NCBI RefSeq assembly: GCF_030010625.1
Contig: NZ_JASCXN010000008.1
Span: 124,001-188,000, forward strand
Length of the DNA stretch: 64,000 nt
Source of the DNA: Streptomyces sp. CC208A
Lineage (GTDB): Bacteria; Actinomycetota; Actinomycetes; Streptomycetales; Streptomycetaceae
Direction: 5' to 3'
The notes beneath the pieces are model-generated. The model was not told the DNA's origin, did not search any database, and worked only from the letters and a program-made list of their open reading frames with translations. Made by a program: the position numbers and the translations under genes. Positions 7,950 to 15,681 of this stretch are shown here, piece by piece. The first letter of the stretch is position 1. Each line of letters opens with the position of its first letter.

Positions 7950-10748
7950 GTGTCAGCTCCCCGCTCCCGACCGGCCGCGTCGCTGGTCCTCGCCGCCGCT
8001 CTGGCCGCCGCCGGTCTCGTCCCGGCCGCCGCCGGCCCCGCCTCCGCCGCCACCGTCCCCGTGGGCGCGGGCGGTTACTCCGACACCCGCCCCGCCGGGA
8101 CCTCGGGACCCACCACCCACACCGGCACCCCGGTCACCCCCAAGGTGACCGCCGCCGCCCAGGGCCGGCCCGTGCCCACCAACGACTGGTGGTCCTCGCT
8201 CGCCTTCCAGCGTTACGGAGACAACCCGTACTCGACCCCCATGTACGGGCATCCGCTCACCTACCAGGCCGTCGCCGGCGGCCTGCAGATCGGCTACCCC
8301 ACCACCCCCGCGATCGTCGGCGACGGCCGCCAGTACGAGTTCCCCCACAAGGCCGACCTCACCCTCGGCCTCACCGGCCTCAACGCGCCCGACACCCGGG
8401 CCGACGACTGGTCCGACTGGACCGTCACCCCCTTCTGGTCCGACGGCGCCCGCACCCTGCGCACCACCATCGGCCACGGCCTGCCCTTCGTGTACGCCAA
8501 GGGGACCGGCGGCGACGCCCGGATCACCACCGCCTCCACGCCCGCCGTCTTCGCCGACCAGGGCAACGTCCTCGGCATCACCGTCGCCGGCCACCACTAC
8601 GCCCTCTTCGCCCCCACCGGCACCGACTGGAACGTCTCCGGCACCACCCTCACCGCCGGCCTCGGCGGCAAGGACTACTTCTCCGTCGCCGTCCTGCCCT
8701 CCCCCGACGCCCTCGCCACCTACCGGCGCTACGCCTACAGCTTCGTCACCGGCTCCCGCGTCACCTGGTCGGCCGCCGGCGGCCGGGTGAACGCCACGTA
8801 CACCCTCACCACCGAGGCGAAGGAGGGCACCGAGACCGGCACCCTCCAGGCCCTCTACCGCCACCAGTGGCTGAACTCCGCCGACCCCCTCACCCCGTAC
8901 ACCTACGTCTCCCCGCGCGGCACCATGAAGGTCCGCGAGGGCCGCTCCTTCACCACAGGCCGCGGACAGGCCGCCGTCCTGCCCGCCCTGCCCGCCACCG
9001 GCGCCGTCGACCAGGCACGGCTGCGCGGCTACCTGAACGAGGTGGTGAACGCCGCCGACCCCTTCTCCGGCGCCACCGACACGTACTGGACCGGCAAGGC
9101 CCTCGGCCGGCTCGCCCAGCTCGTCCCGCTCGCCGAGCAGCTCGGCGACACCGCCCTGCGCGACCGGCTCCTGGGCCTGCTCAAGGGCCGCCTCCAGGAG
9201 TGGTTCACGGTCGGAGGCGCGAGCGAGTTCTCGTACGACCGCACCTGGAAGACCCTCATCGGCTACCCGGCCTCCTACGGCAGCGACACCGAACTCAACG
9301 ACCACCACTTCCACTACGGCTACTACGTGTACGCCGCCGCGATCGTCGCCCAGTACGACCAGGCATGGGCCGCCGACTCCGCCTGGGGCGGCATGGTGCG
9401 GACCCTCGTCCGGGACGTCGCCAACCCGAGCCGCACCGACTCCGCCTTCCCCTTCCTGCGCGGCTTCGACGTCTACGCGGGACACAGCTGGGCCTCCGGC
9501 CACTCCGGTTTCGCGGCCGGCAACAACCAGGAGTCGTCCTCCGAGTCCACCAACCTGAGCGCCGCCCTCGTCCTGTGGGGCTCCGCCACCGGCGACACCG
9601 GCCTGCGCGACCTCGGCAGCTACCTCCTGGCCACCGAGTCCGACGCCATCGCCCAGTACTGGTTCGACGCCGACCAGCAGGTCTTCCCCGGCTCCTTCAC
9701 CCACGACACCGCCGGCATGGTGTGGGGCAGCGGCGCCGCGTACGCCACCTGGTGGACCGCCAACCCGGAGGAGATCCACGGCATCAACACCCTCCCGGTG
9801 ACCGCCGGCGGTTCGCTGCACATGGGCGCGTACAAGCCCGCGATCCGGCGCAACCTCGCCGAGATGGAACGGGAGAACGGCGGACCGGCCGTCGAATGGC
9901 GGGACATCCTCTGGGAGTTCGAGGCGCTCGCCGACCCGGCCCGCGCCAAGGGCCGGTGGGACGCCTCCGGCGGCGACTACACCCCCGAGACCGGCGAGTC
10001 CAGGGCCCACACCTACCACTGGCTGGCCACTCTGGACGCGCTCGGCGCCCCCGACGCGACCGTCACCGGCTCGATCCCGGCCTCGGCCGTCTTCCTCAAG
10101 GGCACCGAACGCACCTACGCCGCCCACAACCACGGCTCCACGCCGATCACCGTCACCTTCTCCGACGGCAAGTCCCTCTCCGTACCGGCCCGTTCCACCG
10201 CCACCGGCAAGGGCACCGGCACCGTCCCCTGCGGACAGCCCGGTGGACCCGCCTGCCCCCAGCCGAGCACCGGCGACACCTTCCGGCTGCTCGGCGGCGG
10301 GCAGTTGACCACCGCCACCGACACCACCGCGGGCAGCGACACCATCGCCTCCGCCGACGGCGCCAACCACGACGGCACCCCGTACCGGCCGCTCGTCTAC
10401 GAGGCGCGGAACGTCACCGGCACCCTCACCCCGGGCGCCGCCACCGCCTTCCGCCTCGCGGTGGACGCGGGCACGAACGTCGCCCTCGGCCAGCAGGTCC
10501 GGATCAGCTACGACCTGACCGGCGACGGCACCTTCGAACGCACCGAGACCTACCACTACTTCGCCACCGACCCGGTGCCCGGCTGGGAGCGCTACGACCA
10601 GACCCGCGGCCTGAAGTCCGCCACCGGCACCCTCGGCGACCTGCGCGGCGGCACCGTCCGCCTGGAGCTGTGGAGCGCCATCGGCAACGGCCCGTCCACC
10701 GTCCGGACCGGCACGGCGGACTCCGTGCTCGTCATCCCCTACGGCTGA
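7950..10748 (+). CDS. Secreted GH81 endo-beta-1,3-glucanase
   Basis: The 932-residue protein is secreted by a Sec-type signal peptide (Arg-rich start, a Leu/Ala core, and PASA before the mature ATVP). The GH81 catalytic module follows, with PTNDWWSS at its start, LNDHHFHYGYY (conserved Asp) and NNQESSSES (conserved Glu) as family hallmarks. After about residue 760 a Pro/Cys linker leads to a C-terminal beta-sandwich that may be a beta-1,3-glucan-binding module of the CBM56 kind; that part is inference. I chose GTG 7950 because GAGG lies 8 bp upstream; longer readings begin inside the operator. It should cut laminarin, callose or fungal wall glucan outside the cell and feed the divergent transporter. 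Confidence 0.93.
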   Translation: MSAPRSRPAASLVLAAALAAAGLVPAAAGPASAATVPVGAGGYSDTRPAGTSGPTTHTGTPVTPKVTAAAQGRPVPTNDWWSSLAFQRYGDNPYSTPMYGHPLTYQAVAGGLQIGYPTTPAIVGDGRQYEFPHKADLTLGLTGLNAPDTRADDWSDWTVTPFWSDGARTLRTTIGHGLPFVYAKGTGGDARITTASTPAVFADQGNVLGITVAGHHYALFAPTGTDWNVSGTTLTAGLGGKDYFSVAVLPSPDALATYRRYAYSFVTGSRVTWSAAGGRVNATYTLTTEAKEGTETGTLQALYRHQWLNSADPLTPYTYVSPRGTMKVREGRSFTTGRGQAAVLPALPATGAVDQARLRGYLNEVVNAADPFSGATDTYWTGKALGRLAQLVPLAEQLGDTALRDRLLGLLKGRLQEWFTVGGASEFSYDRTWKTLIGYPASYGSDTELNDHHFHYGYYVYAAAIVAQYDQAWAADSAWGGMVRTLVRDVANPSRTDSAFPFLRGFDVYAGHSWASGHSGFAAGNNQESSSESTNLSAALVLWGSATGDTGLRDLGSYLLATESDAIAQYWFDADQQVFPGSFTHDTAGMVWGSGAAYATWWTANPEEIHGINTLPVTAGGSLHMGAYKPAIRRNLAEMERENGGPAVEWRDILWEFEALADPARAKGRWDASGGDYTPETGESRAHTYHWLATLDALGAPDATVTGSIPASAVFLKGTERTYAAHNHGSTPITVTFSDGKSLSVPARSTATGKGTGTVPCGQPGGPACPQPSTGDTFRLLGGGQLTTATDTTAGSDTIASADGANHDGTPYRPLVYEARNVTGTLTPGAATAFRLAVDAGTNVALGQQVRISYDLTGDGTFERTETYHYFATDPVPGWERYDQTRGLKSATGTLGDLRGGTVRLELWSAIGNGPSTVRTGTADSVLVIPYG

Positions 10749-10756
10749 GCGGACGA

Positions 10757-11788
10757 CTACGCCGAGGCCCGGCGCACCAGCGTCGTCGGCGTGATCAGCG
10801 GGTCCGGGGCCGGTTCCCCGGACCCGAGGTCGCTCAGAAGACGCATGAGCAGCCGGACCATCAGCCGGCCCATGCCCTCGATGTCCTGCCGGACCGTCGT
10901 CAGCGGCGGCTCCGTGCGCTCGGCGATCGACGCCACGTCGTCGAACCCGACCACCGCCACGTCCTCCGGCACCCGCAGCCCCCGCTCCCGCAGCACCCGC
11001 AGGGCGCCCGAGGCCATCAGGTCGTTGGCGGCGAACACCCCGTCCACGCCCGGGCACCGGTCGAGGACCTCGGCCATCGCCCGGGCGCCGCTCTCCGCCG
11101 TGAAGTCCCCCTGGCACAGCAGGGCCGGATCCGGGTCCCCGAGCGCGTCGCGGTAGCCGTCGGCGCGGTCCGCCGCCGAGGTCTGGTCGCGCGGCCCGGC
11201 GAGGTGCGCGACGGTCCGGCAGCCCCGGTCGACGAGGAGCCGCACGGCCTCACGGGCCCCGCCGCGGTTGTCGGCGTCCACGTACGGCAGATCCGGGCCG
11301 ATCCCTTCCGCCGGCCGCCCGCCGAGCACCGTCGGGATCTTCGCCCGGCGCAGCACCGTCGCCAGCTCGTCCTCGTCATGGAGGGAGAAGGCGAGGGCGC
11401 CGTCGACGTGACCGCCGGCGAGATAGCGGGCGATCCGGTCGTGGTCACCCGGACCCTCCGCCCAGAGCAGCACCAACTGCGAGTCATAGGAGGTGAGTTC
11501 GCGGCTGATGCCGCGGACCTGCTCCTGGAAGAAGGGGTCGGAGAAGATCCGGAACTCCGGCTCCGCGATGACCACGGCCACGGCGCCGTTGCGCCGCGTG
11601 ACCAGGGTGCGGGCCGCGAGGTTCGGCACGTACCCGAGCTCCTCGACCGCCCGCCGCACCTTGTCGGCCAGCGGCGGACGCACCCCCGCGCCGCCGTTGA
11701 CGACCCGGGAGACCGTGGCCCGCGACACCCCGGCACGGGCCGCGACGGCCTCCAGGGTGGGGCGGGCCCCCGTCGTCTGCTCGGCCAC
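10757..11788 (-). CDS. LacI-family transcriptional repressor (CebR-like) of the beta-glucan genes
   Basis: The 343-residue protein starts with a LacI helix-turn-helix (LEAVAARAGVSRATVSRVVNGGAGVRPPLADKV, near residues 13-45) containing the hinge-helix region. A periplasmic-binding-protein-like sugar sensor (LacI/PBP1) makes up the rest. It is convergent with GH81, 8 bp apart. A near-perfect operator copy lies about 100 bp upstream of its start, so it probably represses itself as well as both glucan transcription units. The inducer is likely a short beta-glucan oligosaccharide; which one cannot be read from sequence. Confidence 0.9.
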   Translation of the reverse strand: MAEQTTGARPTLEAVAARAGVSRATVSRVVNGGAGVRPPLADKVRRAVEELGYVPNLAARTLVTRRNGAVAVVIAEPEFRIFSDPFFQEQVRGISRELTSYDSQLVLLWAEGPGDHDRIARYLAGGHVDGALAFSLHDEDELATVLRRAKIPTVLGGRPAEGIGPDLPYVDADNRGGAREAVRLLVDRGCRTVAHLAGPRDQTSAADRADGYRDALGDPDPALLCQGDFTAESGARAMAEVLDRCPGVDGVFAANDLMASGALRVLRERGLRVPEDVAVVGFDDVASIAERTEPPLTTVRQDIEGMGRLMVRLLMRLLSDLGSGEPAPDPLITPTTLVRRASA

Positions 11789-11886
11789 GTCGGGCCCCCT
11801 TCATCTGCTCCGGTCCGGGAGCGGGCGGCTGCCCGGACGGACCGCGTGATGTTGCGGGGCCAGGATATCCGTACGGGAGGGGGTTC

Positions 11887-11900
11887 TGAGAGCGCTCTCT
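11887..11900. promoter_or_regulatory. LacI-family operator, copy 3 (one mismatch)
   Basis: TGAGAGCGCTCTCT matches the two perfect copies at 13 of 14 positions. It sits between the lacI-type gene (leftward) and a small lipoprotein gene (rightward), so it may serve autoregulation, control of the lipoprotein, or both. Confidence 0.75.
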
Positions 11901-12001
11901 GGGAGGGATCGTTCCCGTCCTCCGGTCTGTCGTTCACCCGTGGCGGTGGTCGCGGCCCGTACCGGCTCCCGGCCCCGCCCGCGTACGGCAGCGTGGCCGC
12001 C

Positions 12002-12583
12002 ATGAACCTCCGCCGCACCGCGCTTCCGCTGCTCACCGCCTTCCTCGTCAGTGGCTGCGTGGCCCTCCCGCACCCCTCCGCGCCGCCCGCCCCGACGGTC
12101 CCGGAGCCCGGGCCGCCCGCGCTCGCGCCCGCCGCCCAAAGGCCTCCGCGAGTTCTTCCGGAGCCGTCGAAGCGGCCGGTGGAGGCCGAGCCCCGGGAGG
12201 AGCTGGCGGAGACGGAGGGGAAGGCGCCGAAGTCCGCGCCCGTGCCCGCTCCCGTACGTCCCCGGGCACGTCAGGGCGGTGGAGCGGGAGCCACCGGAGC
12301 GGGAGCCGCCGGAACAGGAGCCGCAGGAGCGGGGGTCGCCCCCACCCGCCTCCCGGAACCCAGGGCGAAAGCGCCCCGCGCGGCGAAGAAGCCGAGCCCG
12401 CCCCGTACCCGTACCGCCGCCCCCGCCCCCACGCGCGTGCCCGCGCCCCGGGTGGCCGCGCCCCGCGCGGCTCGTCCGGCGGGCGGGGAGGTCCCCGAGA
12501 TGCGGGACCTGTGCCGGGAGGCGCAGCGGATCGAAGCCCCCATGGGCGCGGCGGAGTTGTGCCGGAGCCTGTACGGGCGCTGA
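12002..12583 (+). CDS. Small Pro/Ala-rich lipoprotein, function unknown
   Basis: This 193-residue product has a short signal peptide and lipobox (FLVSGC, Cys near residue 18). A long disordered Pro/Ala/Arg/Lys-rich stretch follows. A short C-terminal segment (MRDLCREAQ to LCRSLYGR) has two Cys residues that could pair. The ATG at 12002 is the only start that gives a clean signal peptide; the reading frame is open far upstream but that part antisenses the lacI gene. I do not recognise a family. The operator 100 bp upstream makes it a possible member of the glucan regulon. Confidence 0.6.
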   Translation: MNLRRTALPLLTAFLVSGCVALPHPSAPPAPTVPEPGPPALAPAAQRPPRVLPEPSKRPVEAEPREELAETEGKAPKSAPVPAPVRPRARQGGGAGATGAGAAGTGAAGAGVAPTRLPEPRAKAPRAAKKPSPPRTRTAAPAPTRVPAPRVAAPRAARPAGGEVPEMRDLCREAQRIEAPMGAAELCRSLYGR

Positions 12584-12662
12584 CGCGACACCCAAGTGGC
12601 CCAGTCCCGCGGCGGGTCAATGGACCATGAGACGCAGGCCACTTCGCCGTACCGTCGTGTCC

Positions 12663-13922
12663 ATGGCGAACACCTCCACGGCCCCCGCCCCCGGCGCGCA
12701 CGCCGCCCCCGGCACCGGCCGCCCGCGTCCGGCGGCGCCGCGCGCCCTGCTCCTCGCCCAGGCGGGCAACGCCGTCGGCGACGGCGCCTTCTACGTGAGC
12801 TCGGCGCTCTACTTCACCGGCATCGTCGGGCTCTCCGCCGCCCAGGTCGGGGCCGGCCTCGCCGTCGCCTGGGCGGTGGGCTCGCCGGCCGGGGTGCCGC
12901 TCGGGACGCTCGCCGACCGGCGGGGGCCGCGCGGCGTCTCCGTCCTCCTCGCGCTCGTGACGGCGGCGGCGGTCGCCTCCTTCCTCCTCATCGGTTCCTT
13001 TTCGGCCTTCCTCGCCGCCGCCACCCTGTACGCCTCCGCGCAGAGCGGCCTCGCCGCCGCCCGGCAGGCCCTCCTGGCCGGACTGGTGGCCCCCGCCGAC
13101 CGCACCGCCGTCCTCGCCCGGCTCCAGGCCGTCCTGAACGGCGGCCTCGCCGTCGGCGCGGCCCTCGGCGGCATCGCCCTGCACGCCGGCACGCGCGGTG
13201 CCTACCTCGCCGTGTTCGCCCTGGACACGGGCGGATTCCTGCTCTGCGCCCTGCTGCTCGCGCGTCTCCCCGCCCCCGCCCCGGCACCCGCCTCCGCCGT
13301 CGCGGCGGCCGGAGGCGGCTCAGGGACGGCCGTGCTGCGCGACCGCCCGTATGTCGTCCTCGCCCTCCTCAACGCGCTGATGCTGCTGCGGCTGCCGGTC
13401 CTGAGCCTCGCCCTGCCGCTGTGGATCGTGCAGCGCACGGCGGCGCCCGGCTGGACGGTCTCGGCGCTCTTCGTCCTCAACACCGTGGCCGTGACCCTCT
13501 TCCAGGTCCGCGCCGCCCGCTCGGTCACCGACCTGGACACGGCCGCCCGCGCGGTCCGGGGCGCCGGCGCGATCGCGCTCGCCGCCTGCGCCGTCTTCGC
13601 GGCGACCGCGCTCCCGGGGCTCGGTGCCGGTACGGCCGTCGCGGTCCTCGCCCTCGGCGCCGCGCTCCTCGTCGTCGCCGAGATGCGGCACTCCGCCGGT
13701 TCCTGGCAGCTGGGCCTCGGACTCGCGCCCGCCGACCGGATCGGCCAGTACCAGGGCTTCTACGGGGCGGGCGTCCCGGTGGCCCGTACGCTCGGCCCGC
13801 TCGTCGTCACGACCCTGCTCATCGGCGCCGGCCCCGCCGGCTGGCTGGTCCTGGGCGGCGTCTTCGTCCTGGCCGCCACGGCCACGGGCCCGGTCGCCCG
13901 CTGGGCGGCGCGGACCCGCTAG
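12663..13922 (+). CDS. MFS transporter
   Basis: The 419-residue integral membrane protein of the major facilitator superfamily has about 12 hydrophobic segments. The motif GTLADRRGPRG after the second segment is the MFS motif A (G-x-x-x-D-R). A central loop rich in Ala/Pro (near residue 205) divides the two halves. Members of this subgroup are usually annotated as efflux proteins, but nothing in the sequence tells the substrate. No clear ribosome binding site precedes ATG 12663; ATG 12627 is an alternative that would add 12 basic residues. No regulator gene is adjacent. Confidence 0.8.
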   Translation: MANTSTAPAPGAHAAPGTGRPRPAAPRALLLAQAGNAVGDGAFYVSSALYFTGIVGLSAAQVGAGLAVAWAVGSPAGVPLGTLADRRGPRGVSVLLALVTAAAVASFLLIGSFSAFLAAATLYASAQSGLAAARQALLAGLVAPADRTAVLARLQAVLNGGLAVGAALGGIALHAGTRGAYLAVFALDTGGFLLCALLLARLPAPAPAPASAVAAAGGGSGTAVLRDRPYVVLALLNALMLLRLPVLSLALPLWIVQRTAAPGWTVSALFVLNTVAVTLFQVRAARSVTDLDTAARAVRGAGAIALAACAVFAATALPGLGAGTAVAVLALGAALLVVAEMRHSAGSWQLGLGLAPADRIGQYQGFYGAGVPVARTLGPLVVTTLLIGAGPAGWLVLGGVFVLAATATGPVARWAARTR

Positions 13923-14064
13923 CCGGGGACGGCCCCACCCCCGGCCGCCCCGCCTGTGACTCATGTCACTGATTCCGCTTTTCCTCTTTCTGTTATCACC
14001 CCTCTCCACCGAGGCTCTCCCCTGCGCAGGAAACTCCAGAACGGGCGAGAGAAGGACGGACGGC

Positions 14065-15660
14065 GTGCAGACGACCATCGGCATGGACGAGACGACGGAG
14101 TGGATACGGGCGGCGCAGTACGGGGACCCCTGGGCGTGCGACAGGCTCCTCGGCGCCCACCGGCCGCTCGTCCACGCCCTGGTGTCCCACGCCCTCGACG
14201 CCCGTCCCGCCGTCGCCGTCGACGCCGTCGTGCAGGACACCCTGCGCCGCGCCCACGGCACCCTCCACACCCTGCCGTCCCCGGAGGCCTTCCGGCCCTG
14301 GCTCGTCGCGCTCGCCGTCGACACGGTCCTCGGCCACGCCGCCGGGCCCGCGGGGGCCGTCGGCTGGCTGGACGTCCAGGACGCGGTCCTCGCGGCGCTC
14401 GGGCGGCTGGAGGGCGAGGGGCTGCTCCTCCGGTACGAGACGGCCGCCGCGCTCCAGTGGCCGCAGGAGGCGACCGAGGCGCACGTGGAGACCGCCCGCA
14501 GGCGGCTCGAAGCGGCCCGCTCCGTCGACGCCGCGCTGACCCGGCACCCTCGTTGCCCCGCCCTGCACGAGCTGACCGGCGGCTGGGACGGCCTCCCGAG
14601 CGCCGGATGGCGCGACCACCTGGCGGCGCACACCACCCGGTGCGGCGCCTGCGCCGGCGCCCCGGCCGAGCCCACACCGCCGGCCGTCCCCGCCCCGCCG
14701 GCCGAGCCCGTCGACACGACCCGGCTGTACGAGCTCGGGGACATCGCCCCGGCCCCCGCCCCCGCCCCGGGCGGACGGCGCGGGACGCGGGCGGACCAGC
14801 GGCGGCGGCGCCGGACGCAGGAGCGGAACCGGCGGCGGACAGCCGTCGCCGCCGGGATCGCGGTCGTCGCGGTGACCGGCGGGGCGTTCTCGCTGTACGG
14901 CGGGCGCGGGGAGAAGGAGGAGACCCTGGGGGCGAACCGCGCGGCCGCCCCCGGCCCCGACCTGCCGCTCACCCACGAACCGGACTCCCTGACCACCACC
15001 CCCGCCACCACCGGCGCGACCCCCTCCGCCTCCTCCACCCCCTCCGCCTCCGCCTCCCCCGCCCGTCCCTCCCGGACGACGGCCGCCGCGCCCCCCACCA
15101 CCGCGGGGAAGACCGCGACCACCCGCCCGGCCACGACGCCCCCCGCCCCGCAGCGCACCACGGCGAGCCCCACCACCCCGCCGAAGGAGACCGCCGCCCC
15201 CACCACGGCCCCCCGGCCCACCCGCACCACCGCGGCGCCGACGGGCGGCACCGACACGGGCCCCGGCGACGGCACGGGCCAGGGCTCGGCGGCGGACCAG
15301 GTGATCGAACTCGTCAACGCCGAACGCGCCAAGGCCGGTTGCGGGCCGCTCACCGCGAACGCCACCCTCACGAGCGCCGCGCAGGGCCACTCCGACGACA
15401 TGGCCGCCCGCGACTTCTTCGACCACACCGACCCCGACGGCGACGGCCCCGGGGACCGGATCACCGCCGCCGGCTACCCCTGGTCCACGTACGGGGAGAA
15501 CATCGCCAAGGGCCAGACCACCCCGGAACAGGTCATGGACGCCTGGATGAACAGCCCCGGCCACCGCGCCAACATCCTCAACTGCTCCTTCAAGGAGATC
15601 GGCATCGGCATCCACACCGACGGCGGCCCCTACTGGACCCAGGTCTTCGGCGCCCGCTGA
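14065..15660 (+). CDS. Sigma-like N-terminal region fused to a membrane helix and an extracellular CAP domain
   Basis: The 531-residue protein has four parts. Residues 1-170 look like a degenerate ECF-sigma region 2/4 (helical, WIRAAQYGDPWACDRLLGAHRPLVHALVSHAL at the start). Near residue 190 a His/Cys cluster (HTTRCGACAG) resembles an anti-sigma zinc finger. A basic stretch and one membrane helix lie at about 262-282. A Thr/Pro/Ser-rich wall-spanning linker runs to about 410, and the C terminus (413-531) is a CAP/SCP domain with the GHSDDM, FDHTDP, GENI and HRANIL motifs. GTG 14065 has AAGGA upstream; the reading frame opens 34 codons earlier without a ribosome site. It may link an outside event to transcription inside. 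Sigma activity is doubtful because region 2 motifs are weak. Confidence 0.8.
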   Translation: MQTTIGMDETTEWIRAAQYGDPWACDRLLGAHRPLVHALVSHALDARPAVAVDAVVQDTLRRAHGTLHTLPSPEAFRPWLVALAVDTVLGHAAGPAGAVGWLDVQDAVLAALGRLEGEGLLLRYETAAALQWPQEATEAHVETARRRLEAARSVDAALTRHPRCPALHELTGGWDGLPSAGWRDHLAAHTTRCGACAGAPAEPTPPAVPAPPAEPVDTTRLYELGDIAPAPAPAPGGRRGTRADQRRRRRTQERNRRRTAVAAGIAVVAVTGGAFSLYGGRGEKEETLGANRAAAPGPDLPLTHEPDSLTTTPATTGATPSASSTPSASASPARPSRTTAAAPPTTAGKTATTRPATTPPAPQRTTASPTTPPKETAAPTTAPRPTRTTAAPTGGTDTGPGDGTGQGSAADQVIELVNAERAKAGCGPLTANATLTSAAQGHSDDMAARDFFDHTDPDGDGPGDRITAAGYPWSTYGENIAKGQTTPEQVMDAWMNSPGHRANILNCSFKEIGIGIHTDGGPYWTQVFGAR

Positions 15661-15681
15661 CAGGAGCCCGCGCCTACCGGG

